Below the pieces are notes generated by a model. That model was given only the letters and a program-made list of their open reading frames with translations. It had not been told where the DNA came from and searched no databases. A stretch of 12,691 nucleotides of DNA from Phycisphaerae bacterium (GTDB taxonomy: Bacteria > Planctomycetota > Phycisphaerae > UBA1845 > Fen-1342). The stretch spans positions 1 through 12,691 of the forward strand of contig JALHOX010000083.1 of assembly GCA_022842805.1 (NCBI GenBank), in the 5' to 3' direction. The translations under genes were made by a program, and so were the position numbers. Shown here in pieces: positions 1-7,200 of this stretch; positions within the stretch are counted from its first letter, which is position 1, and each line of letters opens with the position of its first letter.

Positions 1-275
1 GGGTCGAAGACATGGCCCGGCGCCGCCCAGCGGCGCAGCGTCTCGCGCAGATAATATTCCGGTTCGGCGCCGATCAGCCGCTCCGGCAATCCGTCGGGCT
101 GCGCCAGGAACATCCAATGATAGGTGCCGAGCGCGCGCTTCGCATCCATCCCCATCCACATCGCGTAAGTCGGCACGATGTCCAATACGGCGAGCTTTAC
201 GACGGAACCAGGATGATCGAGCGCCAATCGGTAGGCTACGCGCGCCCCGCGATCATGACCGGCGAGCGCGAACCG
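1..275 (-). pseudogene. Alpha/beta hydrolase fragment, haloacetate dehalogenase-like (broken at its 5' side, open at the window edge)
   Basis: Read on the minus strand from about 275 down to 1, one stop-free frame gives a very characteristic stretch: RFALAGHDRGARVAYRLALD, then LAVLDIVPTYAM, then YHWMFLAQPDGLPERLIGAEP and RETLRRWAAPGHVF. GHDRG is the nucleophile elbow, with Asp (codon 252-254) as the expected nucleophile. The LDIVPT and HWxFLAQP..PERxIGAxP motifs are typical of haloacetate/fluoroacetate dehalogenases and close alpha/beta hydrolases. Such enzymes release halide or hydrolyse esters in the cytosol; the substrate cannot be told from a fragment. The family's N-terminal part of roughly 100 residues should precede RFALAGHDRG. 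Instead, the sequence beyond about 275 reads on this strand as alanine/proline/arginine low complexity and is clearly plus-strand coding for the neighbouring ribonuclease. The gene is therefore truncated by rearrangement, or the sequence is chimeric here. The 3' end lies outside the window. Confidence 0.82.
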
Positions 276-1973
276 CGCGGCCGCGGGCGCGATCGGGATC
301 GCGACCGTGGTGGTCGCGGACGAGATCGCGATCGTCGCGGCGGTCGCCGGGAAGATCGCTTCCGCGGTCGCGGACGCCGCCCCTATTGGGGCAACGAGCC
401 GCGCGAGCTGATCGACGTCGAAACGGCGATCACCGATCCGATCCCGCCGTCCAACAAGACGATGGTGATCAACGTCGTGCCGCGCGAAGAGTGCCGCATC
501 GCGATTCTCAAGGAGAACGCGCTCGAAGAAATCTATATCGAGCGCGCCAGCAGCGAGAACCACGTCGGCAATATCTACAAGGGCATCGTCACCAACGTCG
601 AAGCCAGCATTCAGGCCGCCTTTGTCGATTTCGGCATCGGCAAGAACGGCTTCCTGCACATCTCCGATCTGCACCCCGACTACTTCGGCAACGGCCGACA
701 GGAGGAGCAGGTCGGCCGCAAGACGCCGCGCCGCCACCGTCCGCCGATCCAGAGCTGCCTGCGTCGCGGGCAGGAAGTGATCGTGCAGATCACCAAGGAA
801 GGCATCGGCACGAAGGGCCCCACGCTCACGACCTATCTGAGCATTCCGGGCCGCTTCCTGGTCATGACGACCGGCATGACCGGCATCGGCGTCTCGCGCA
901 AAATCGAAGACGACGACATGCGGCGGAAGATCCGTTCCGTGCTCGACGAGCTGGAGCTGATCCCCGATGTTGGCTTCATCGCCCGCACGGCCGCCGCCGA
1001 GCGAACGCGCGACGAGCTTCAGGCCGATCTGAACTATCTGGCCCGGCTTTGGAAGGCCGTCGTCAAGCGGCAGAAGAACGACCGCGCCCCGGCCGAGCTC
1101 TATCGCGAGTCCGACCTGCTCATTCGCACGATCCGCGATGTCTACACCAGCGAGGTGAAGAAAATCGTGGTCGACAACGAAGAGGTCGCCGAGCGTGCTC
1201 GCGACTTCCTCTCGATCTTCAGCCCCGACGCGGAGCAGATGGTCGAGATCTTTAAGGGCAATGAGCCGATCTTCCACAAGTACGGCATCGAGCAAGAGCT
1301 CGAGCGGCTGCACGCGCGACACGTGCCGATGCGTTCCGGCGGCTCCCTGGTCATCGACCAGACCGAGGCGCTCGTCGCGATCGACGTCAACAGCGGCAGC
1401 TTCCGCAGCGAGGGCGACGCCGAGACCACCGCTTTCAAGATGAACCTTGAGGCGGCCGACGAAATCCCGCGTCAGCTCCGGCTGCGCGACTTGGGCGGCG
1501 TCGTGATCTGCGACTTTATCGACATGCGCGAGGCCGCACACCGGGCCGAGGTCGAGGCCCGACTGGTCCGAAACCTGAAGGCGCACAAGGAGCGGGCGAA
1601 GATTCTGCGGATGAGCGCCTTCGGCATCATCGAGATGACCCGCCAGCGGCAGCGCGCCAGCCTGACTCGCAGCGTCTACCAGTCCTGCACGCACTGTCGC
1701 GGCACCGGACACGTGAAGACGCCCGAGTCGGTCGCGCTCGATTGCATGCGGCTCATTCAACTGGCCTCGACTCGCGAGCACATCACGCGCATCGAGCTGC
1801 TGATCTCGCTCGACGTGGCCAACCTGATCCAGAACCGCAAGCGAGCCTTGCTGCACGACTTGGAGCTGGAGTATCGCAAGACCATCACGATCCACCCCGA
1901 GCCGCACTTCGGCCTCGACCACGTCGAGATCCGCTGCACGGACAACCGCGGGCGACTCGTGCCGCACACCTAA
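255..1973 (+). CDS. Ribonuclease E/G family endoribonuclease (Rne/Rng)
   Basis: Single-strand-specific endoribonuclease for mRNA decay and rRNA/tRNA processing, 572 residues from ATG 255. Residues 4-42 are an Arg/Asp/Gly-rich low-complexity tail. The family core begins near M70 (MVINVVPREECRIAIL). An S1 RNA-binding region follows from about 105 (GNIYKGIVTNVEASIQAAFV), with a basic insert at about 147-165. The DNase I-like catalytic region has both metal-binding aspartates: D377 in AIDVNSG and D420 in ICDFIDM, spaced 43 residues apart as in E. coli RNase E (D303/D346, from memory). C478-THC-C481-RGTG is the zinc-link motif CxxCxGTG. There is no long C-terminal degradosome scaffold; the protein ends soon after the core, as in RNase G. 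The start is uncertain. ATG 255 lies inside the antisense hydrolase fragment, ATG 12 would add 81 residues that are plainly antisense hydrolase, and ATG 462 would give the bare core (503 residues) but discard clearly coding Arg-rich codons. If the left junction is artificial, the native start is missing. Family is certain; rne versus rng is not. Confidence 0.94.
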   Translation: MTGEREPRGRGRDRDRDRGGRGRDRDRRGGRREDRFRGRGRRPYWGNEPRELIDVETAITDPIPPSNKTMVINVVPREECRIAILKENALEEIYIERASSENHVGNIYKGIVTNVEASIQAAFVDFGIGKNGFLHISDLHPDYFGNGRQEEQVGRKTPRRHRPPIQSCLRRGQEVIVQITKEGIGTKGPTLTTYLSIPGRFLVMTTGMTGIGVSRKIEDDDMRRKIRSVLDELELIPDVGFIARTAAAERTRDELQADLNYLARLWKAVVKRQKNDRAPAELYRESDLLIRTIRDVYTSEVKKIVVDNEEVAERARDFLSIFSPDAEQMVEIFKGNEPIFHKYGIEQELERLHARHVPMRSGGSLVIDQTEALVAIDVNSGSFRSEGDAETTAFKMNLEAADEIPRQLRLRDLGGVVICDFIDMREAAHRAEVEARLVRNLKAHKERAKILRMSAFGIIEMTRQRQRASLTRSVYQSCTHCRGTGHVKTPESVALDCMRLIQLASTREHITRIELLISLDVANLIQNRKRALLHDLELEYRKTITIHPEPHFGLDHVEIRCTDNRGRLVPHT

Positions 1974-1992
1974 ATCGCGGCGTGCTTTCGTA

Positions 1993-2015
1993 GCGGCCTG
2001 CGGCTCGCAGGCCGC
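1993..2015. repeat. Perfect 9-bp inverted repeat (hairpin) after the RNase E/G gene
   Basis: GCGGCCTGC at 1993-2001 and its exact reverse complement GCAGGCCGC at 2007-2015 enclose a five-base loop (GGCTC). It starts 20 bp past the ribonuclease stop, between two convergent genes, where a bidirectional transcript end is expected. There is no T-run on either side, so it is not a textbook intrinsic terminator. It may stabilise 3' ends or be a dispersed palindromic repeat. Confidence 0.7.
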
Positions 2016-2041
2016 CGATTGACTCGATGGTTCATGACTCA

Positions 2042-2083
2042 GGGCAGCATGCTTTCGTGGAACTCCGCGAGAGCATGCTGCCC
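2042..2083. repeat. Long near-perfect palindrome (about 19-bp stem) in the convergent intergenic region
   Basis: GGGCAGCATGCT at 2042-2053 pairs perfectly with AGCATGCTGCCC at 2072-2083. Pairing continues inward (2054-2060 with 2065-2071) with two G-U wobbles, leaving only the loop AACT at 2061-2064. That is a stem of about 19 bp. The following bases (GGTTCG then TTTCCCCCC) contain no proper U-tract, so rho-independent termination is possible but not demonstrated. The size and perfection fit a dispersed REP-like palindrome or a strong 3'-end hairpin serving the two converging transcripts. Confidence 0.75.
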
Positions 2084-2169
2084 GGTTCGTTTCCCCCCTT
2101 CCGCCGCCCTTCTTCACCAATCTTCAACACTCAACCGTCGCGCGGCACGACCTTTGCGTCGAGCAAACG

Positions 2170-2185
2170 TGTTTCACGTGAAACA
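2170..2185. promoter_or_regulatory. parS: parS centromere site (ParB-binding palindrome)
   Basis: The 16 bases TGTTTCACGTGAAACA form a perfect palindrome and match the bacterial chromosomal parS consensus exactly as I know it from Bacillus and other phyla. ParB-CTP loads at such sites and spreads, and ParA/SMC then act on the complex to segregate the origin region. The site is intergenic, between the convergent ribonuclease and nitroreductase genes, away from any obvious promoter. That suits a chromosome-organising role better than an operator role. A random match to a 16-mer is very unlikely in this sequence length. parA and parB are not in the window. Confidence 0.88.
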
Positions 2186-2228
2186 GCGTTGCGCGCGGTG
2201 GTCGAGGTGAGAACTCACCGGGACAACG

Positions 2229-2903
2229 TTAGATGACCCCTTCGCGGTTCCACTGCAGCCGCGCCGCCAGCGGAAGCTTCTGGAGCTTCGGCACCTGGCA
2301 ATCGTCCGCCGGGTAGCCGATCGGCATTAGCAAATAGGGCTTCTCGTTCTTGGGCCGCCGGCAAATCTCCCGCAAAAATTCCATCGGGTTGGGCGTGTGC
2401 GTCAGCGTGGCCAGGCCGGCGAGGTGGCACGCAGTGATGAAAAAGCCGGCGGCAAGGCCGGTGCTCTCGATCGGGTAATAGTTCTTGACGTGCTTGCCGT
2501 CGATCTCCTCCCAATCGACACGAAACAGCACAACCAGGCACGGGGCGATTTCGAGATAAGGCTTCTCCCAGTTCGTGCCGAACGGCTCCAGCGCTGCAAG
2601 CCACTCATCGGGAAATCGGCGCTCGTAGTTCTCGCGCTCCTCCTTCTCGGCGGCGACGCGGATTTCACGCTTCATCGTCGGATCGTCCACCGCGACAAAT
2701 CGCCACGGCTTGCGATTGGCCCCGCTCGGTGCGCCGTGCGCGATCGCCAGGATGCGCTCGATCACGTCGCGCGGGACCGGCCGGTCGGAGAAATTGCGGA
2801 TCGTACGGCGTTGCTGCATCTCCGCCGCGAACTGATCGAGACGGGCGCGCTGCCAGTCGGCGTCGCGGAACGGCAACGAATGGGGCATCATCTCGGCGGG
2901 CAT
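2229..2903 (-). CDS. Nitroreductase-family FMN oxidoreductase, iodotyrosine deiodinase-like
   Basis: Flavin enzyme of 224 residues, the usual size of the family. The N-terminal region RRTIRNFSDRPVP (32-44) and the following AHGAPSGANRKPWRF (55-69) form the FMN-binding signature. Residues 86-115 read as the active-site lid of the iodotyrosine deiodinase branch, with E89, Y93 and K114 at the spacing of the human enzyme's zwitterion-binding E157/Y161/K182 (recalled, not aligned by software). The C-terminal part IGYPADDCQVP (195-205) is also characteristic of this branch. Members reductively dehalogenate halotyrosines or reduce nitro or quinone compounds; the actual substrate is unknown. There is no signal peptide or membrane segment, so it is cytosolic. 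The start at 2903 is supported by GAGG six bases upstream; M5 or M6 are alternatives. It lies downstream of miaA on the same strand, separated by 121 bp containing hairpins, so it may be read through from miaA or have its own promoter. Confidence 0.92.
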   Translation of the reverse strand: MPAEMMPHSLPFRDADWQRARLDQFAAEMQQRRTIRNFSDRPVPRDVIERILAIAHGAPSGANRKPWRFVAVDDPTMKREIRVAAEKEERENYERRFPDEWLAALEPFGTNWEKPYLEIAPCLVVLFRVDWEEIDGKHVKNYYPIESTGLAAGFFITACHLAGLATLTHTPNPMEFLREICRRPKNEKPYLLMPIGYPADDCQVPKLQKLPLAARLQWNREGVI

Positions 2904-2909
2904 TTCATA

Positions 2910-2913
2910 CCTC
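2910..2913 (-). promoter_or_regulatory. Ribosome binding site of the nitroreductase gene
   Basis: GAGG on the minus strand lies six bases before the ATG at 2903. It supports this start over the two in-frame ATGs just downstream (2891 and 2888). Confidence 0.6.
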
Positions 2914-2946
2914 GTTCAACAACGGATGCACGGCGCCTTGCGCGGT

Positions 2947-3012
2947 TACGCCGAGCCACGCGTGCAACGCAGAGCGTTGCATTACGGCGTAGAGCAACGA
3001 GCTGCGTTGCTC
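2947..3012. repeat. Hairpin cluster between miaA and the nitroreductase gene
   Basis: Three complementary pairs fill the 121-bp gap. TGCAACGC (2963-2970) and GCGTTGCA (2974-2981) form a perfect 8-bp stem with a 3-base loop. It is enclosed by TACGCCG (2947-2953) pairing with CGGCGTA (2985-2991). Next to it, GAGCAACG (2992-2999) and CGTTGCTC (3005-3012) form another perfect 8-bp stem with a 5-base loop. The two inner hairpins share the GCAACG/CGTTGC core, so alternative pairings between them are possible. No T-run follows on the minus strand. Candidate roles are a miaA 3' end, a processing or stabilising structure, or a weak attenuator ahead of the nitroreductase gene. Confidence 0.65.
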
Positions 3013-3024
3013 ATCCGCCGCAGG

Positions 3025-3960
3025 TTAGTCGCCGAGCGCGGCTCTGGCTTGCGGCAGGATGTCCGTGTCGGCCTGGCCCTCGGCAAGATCGACCCAGCGA
3101 ACTTGCGAGAACCGTCGCAGCCACGTTCGCTGGTGTTTCGCGAGATGGCGCGAGTTGATCTTGATCCGCTCGACCACATCCGCCCGTGAGCCGCCGCGGC
3201 GGAAGAAGTCGAACCACTCGGCATAACCGACGGCCTGGCGGGCCTGTTCGCTGACGCCGCGCGGGTCTTCCCAAATGGCGCGCGCCTCGGCTTCTAGCCC
3301 CTGATCGATCATGCGCAGCACGCGGGCGTTAATGCGGCGGCTGGCTTCGGACTTTTCGCGGCGCAGGCCGAGCCAGCGCCAATCCCAGTCGGGCCGCCGC
3401 GGTCGGGCCTCGCCCCACTGCTGCTGTAGCGACGTAATCGATCGGCCGGTGATGTGGTGCACCTCCAGCGCTCGCTCGATGCGACGAATGTCGTTCTGAT
3501 GAATGCGCTCGGCGGCCGCAGGATCGACCGTCGCCAGCTCGGCATGCAGCTTCTCGACGCCCTCGCTCTCGGCCCGCGCCCGCAGCGAAGCGCGAAACGC
3601 CGGATCGGCGGAGGGGCCTTCGAACATCCCTTCGTAGAGGCACTTCAGATAGAGGACAGTTCCGCCGACGGCGACGATCGGCCGACCGCGGGCGTGGGCG
3701 GCATCGATCGCGGCCTCGGCCAGTTCGACAAAGCGGGCGCTGCTGAAGGGTTCCCACGAATCGACCACGTCGACGAGATGGTGCGGCGTTTCGGCGCGCT
3801 CGGCGGGGCCGGGCTTGGCGGTGCCGATGTCCATGCGGCGATAGACCTTCATCGAGTCGACGCTGACGATTTCGGCGTTAAGCTCGCGGGCCAAAGCGCG
3901 CGCAACGGCCCCCTTGCCCGACGCGGTGCAGCCCGTGACGACGATGACGCGTTTTTCCAT
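3025..3960 (-). CDS. miaA: tRNA dimethylallyltransferase (tRNA A37 isopentenyltransferase)
   Basis: Transfers the dimethylallyl group of DMAPP to N6 of adenosine 37 in tRNAs that read codons starting with U, improving reading-frame maintenance; cytosolic. 311 residues, normal length. Motifs in order: P-loop GCTASGKG (10-17), VDSMKVYRRMDIGTAKP (34-50) with the catalytic-type Asp35, VGGTVLYLKCLYEG (98-111), NDIRRIERALEVHHITG (156-172), the QAVGYAEW region (242-249) and RHLAKHQRTWLRR (271-283) for tRNA contact. The P-loop ends in Gly17 where most members have Ser or Thr after the lysine, and the common DSxQxY has Lys for Gln; otherwise it looks fully functional. The start at 3960 places the P-loop ten residues from the N-terminus, as is normal. 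The same frame stays open upstream to 4743, but that extension has no family similarity and runs into addB. No convincing ribosome binding site is visible. It is divergent from addB and upstream of the nitroreductase gene. Confidence 0.95.
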   Translation of the reverse strand: MEKRVIVVTGCTASGKGAVARALARELNAEIVSVDSMKVYRRMDIGTAKPGPAERAETPHHLVDVVDSWEPFSSARFVELAEAAIDAAHARGRPIVAVGGTVLYLKCLYEGMFEGPSADPAFRASLRARAESEGVEKLHAELATVDPAAAERIHQNDIRRIERALEVHHITGRSITSLQQQWGEARPRRPDWDWRWLGLRREKSEASRRINARVLRMIDQGLEAEARAIWEDPRGVSEQARQAVGYAEWFDFFRRGGSRADVVERIKINSRHLAKHQRTWLRRFSQVRWVDLAEGQADTDILPQARAALGD

Positions 3961-4217
3961 CGAAGCGCATTCAACCGCGCGGGGGCAAATCGCGATAGCG
4001 TGCGGAGTGGAAACGGAGCGGCCGTGGCACGATGAAACCGGGAAACGCGGGGTTGTTGGAGCGGCCTGCTGAAGAGCGAGTGCTGCGGCCACGCAATCCA
4101 CCGGCCTATCCATGACGCTGCTCCCCGAGCAGCGGCACGATTTCGAAAGCAAGATTGACCCGGCGGGCGGCGAACCGCTACTGGATGCGGCATCGGACGC
4201 GGCGGATAATGCGGGGC
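3961..4217. other. Divergent intergenic region miaA / addB
   Basis: This 257-bp spacer should hold the promoters of miaA (leftward) and of addB-addA (rightward), but I see no clear -35/-10 pair. It contains one short perfect hairpin, CGCTGCTC (4116-4123) with GAGCAGCG (4127-4134) around a CCC loop. It would lie in the addB leader if that transcript starts upstream of it. Open frames cross it on both strands, as expected at this GC content; none has recognisable protein similarity. Confidence 0.5.
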
Positions 4218-7200
4218 ATGGCTGTGCGATTCGTACTTGGGCGGGCCGGCGCGGGAAAGACGGAGCATTGCCTCTCCCAAATTGCGAGCGCGCTGCGCGA
4301 AGCCAGTTCGGGCGCGCCGCTGCTGCTGCTTGTCCCCGAGCAATCGACGTTGCAAATGGAGCAAGCGCTGGTGGCGCGCTCGCCGCGCAAGAGCGCCTCG
4401 GGGCGGGGCGGCGCGGGGTATGCGCGGGCGCGGGTGCTGAGCTTTTCCTCGCTGGCGAACGCGGTGTTCGACGAGACCGGCCGGCCCGCGCGGCTGATCT
4501 CGCCGGCGGCGCGACGATTCGCGTTGCGCATGCTGCTCGATCGCGTGGAGACCGATCGAGCGGTGTTTGCGCGCGTGATCGATTCGCCGGGATTTCTCCA
4601 ATCGATCGATCAGGCGGTTCTGCAGTTTCAGCGTTGCGACGTGGGCGAAGAAGAATTGCGCACCCTCGCCGCGAACGAGCAGGACGCGACGCTCGCCGCC
4701 AAGCTGGCGCTGCTGGCCGAGCTCTATGCCCGCTATCGAGCATGGCTGGGAGAGGAGCGAATCGACGCGCCCGGTCTCCAGCGGCTGCTCTGTCGTCGCC
4801 TGCGCGCGGCGGAGTCGCTGCGCGGCGTGCGGCTGTGGGTCGATGGTTTTGCGGGCTTTAGCGCTCTGGAGACGGCGGCGCTGATCGAACTTTGCCGCGG
4901 CGCGGCGCACGCTGAAATTTCGCTCTTGCTCGACGCGCAGGATTATGACCCGCACTCGCGCACAGGCGATGAAGCCGCGGCGTCGATGGGGCTCTTCGCG
5001 CCGATTCACGAAACACGCATCGAACTCGAACGACGTCTGCGATTAGCGGGGGTCGAGGTCGACCCTCCGCTGATCGTGCAGCCGCGTACGCCGCCGAGAT
5101 TTGCGACGGCGCCGCGTCTGGTGGCGATCGAGTCGTACCTGGCCTCTGGGGGCGACGGAGCAGCGCCGGGCCACGTAGCCGATGTCGGCGATTCGCTGCG
5201 CGTCATTCGCTGCGCTACGCAGCGCGACGAATTGCGGGCCGCGGCGCATGAGATTCGGTCGCTGGTCACCGGCTCGGCGGGAGCGATTCGCTTCGCGGAT
5301 TTCGCACTGATGTCGCGCGACTTGTCGGAGTGCGCGGGCGTGGTGCGAGAGATATTCGATGAATATGAGATCCCGATCTTTCTGGATCAGCGACGCAGTT
5401 TGAGCGGCCATCCGCTGGCCCGCGCCATGGCGGCGCTGTTTGACGCCGCGCTGCACGATGTGCCGCCGGAGTCGGCAATCGCACTACTGCACACCGGCCT
5501 GACGCGGGCGAGTCGCGACATCGCCGAGCGGATGGAAGAAGCGATTCGCCGCCACTCGATTCGCGGGCGCGACCTGTGGCTTTCGCGGATTGCTTGGGAT
5601 TTCGACAGCGGACGGCGCATGCCGGTCACGCATGAAGACGATGCCGACGACGTGGTTGTAGAGGAACGCGATGTTCCGCCGGACGGAGACGAAGCAATCA
5701 GCGCGTCGCTGGCGGAGGCGCGGGCGAATCTGTTGAGCGCGATCGACGAGCTGGCTGCGCCGCATGCGTCGGGGGCGACGCCCACGGGGCGCGAGTGGGC
5801 GGAGCGGCTGTATAGCGCCTTGCATCACCTCGGCGCAGCGGAGGCTTTGGCCGCGTGGGCCGCGGAGGCCGAGGGGTCGGGCGATCTGGAGGCGCGCGAT
5901 TCGCACCGGGCGGCGTGGGCGGCGGCGCTGGAACTGCTGCAAGACCTACACGATGTGCTGGGCGAAGAGCGCGTCGCGCTGCCGGTGGTCGCTGATCTGA
6001 TCAATGATGCACTGAAGACGCGGACCTTTGGCCTGGCGCCGCCGACGACCGATCAGGTGCTGGTGAGCGCGGTCGATCGCAGCCGCCATCCGGAGCTGCG
6101 ATTCGCGTGGCTGTTCGGCATGAATGACGGCGTGTTTCCGCAGCCGGAGCAGAGCTCAAGCCTGTTCAGCACGGAGGAGAGCGACCGGCTCGCGGACGCG
6201 GGGGTGGCCGACTTTGCGGCAACGAGGCGCCATTCGGAAGATGAGCGGCTGCTCTTCTACATCGCGACGACACGCGCTTCGCAGCGGCTCACGATGAGCT
6301 ACGCGCGCTTCGACGCCAAAGGCGACGAGCGGCCGCCGTCGCGATGGCTGCGCGAGCTGTCGATCGGACCGGTCGATGCGGCGCCGCCCGAAGCTGCGCC
6401 GGTGACGCTACGCGAACTGGCACGCGGGCTGCTGACTTCTGAAGGTGCAACGGGCGACGCCAGCCATCGTGCGTTGCAGGAGCTGGCGGACCGATCGGGC
6501 GAACTCGGAACGCGGCTCCGCCGGCTGCTGGGCGGGCGAGCGTACACGAACCGCCCTGCCGAACTGGGCAATTTTCGCCGCGCGCGGGACGAGGCGGCGG
6601 GCGTCATCTGGCGCGCCTCGCCGACGGAGATCGAGAGCTACCTGCAATGCCCCTTCCGGCATTTCGTTCGCTATGGACTGCGGCTGAGCGAGGCGGCGGC
6701 GCCGAGGCCGATGCACCTGGACCTGGGCGAGGCGCTGCACGAGATATTGGCCGAGTCGATCGCCGATTCGATCGGCCAAACGGATTGGACAGCGTGGCTG
6801 GAGAGGGGCTGGGAACTTGCGCTGGATCGCAGCGTAGGGCGCTGGATCGAGCGACTACCAGCGACATTGCAGCGCCGACGGGCGGCCTGGTGGCATCGCG
6901 CACAGAGCATTCGCGCGGTGGTGGAGCCGAAGCTGCACAGCGTCATCGACGGTCTGCGGCGCGGGTCGTTTCGACCGCTGCGGGTGGAGGCGGCGTTTGG
7001 CCGCAGTAGCGAGCGAGCGGTGTTGCTTCCGATTGACGAATCACGCGCGGTGGCGATCATCGGGCAGATCGACCGCATCGATGTCGGCCAGCGCGACGCG
7101 CCGCCGTCGCTCGTGATCCACGACTACAAGAGCACGGCGAAATCGCTGGGGCATCCGCTGCTTTTGGGGAGCCGGCTGCAGGTGTTTTTGTACGCACTGG

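Noticed and set aside
12..254. N-terminal extension of the ribonuclease from the ATG at 12
   Set aside because: The same bases on the minus strand encode unmistakable haloacetate dehalogenase-like sequence, so the plus-strand reading here is antisense and its residues resemble no RNase.
386..1255. 289-codon plus-strand frame inside the ribonuclease gene
   Set aside because: It is a +1 shadow of the RNase E/G core and has no family motifs.
1993..2083. Classical rho-independent terminators
   Set aside because: The stems are strong, but no T-run follows on either strand, so I list them as inverted repeats rather than terminators.
2100..2228. Replication origin with DnaA boxes next to parS
   Set aside because: I saw no DnaA-box clusters or AT-rich unwinding region here. 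parS alone does not mark oriC itself.
3961..4743. Upstream extension of the MiaA frame (would give a 572-residue protein)
   Set aside because: The added residues have no family similarity, run through the divergent spacer and overlap the well-supported addB N-terminus.
3849..5009. 386-codon open frame on the minus strand
   Set aside because: It overlaps miaA in another frame and is antisense to addB. It has no recognisable domain.
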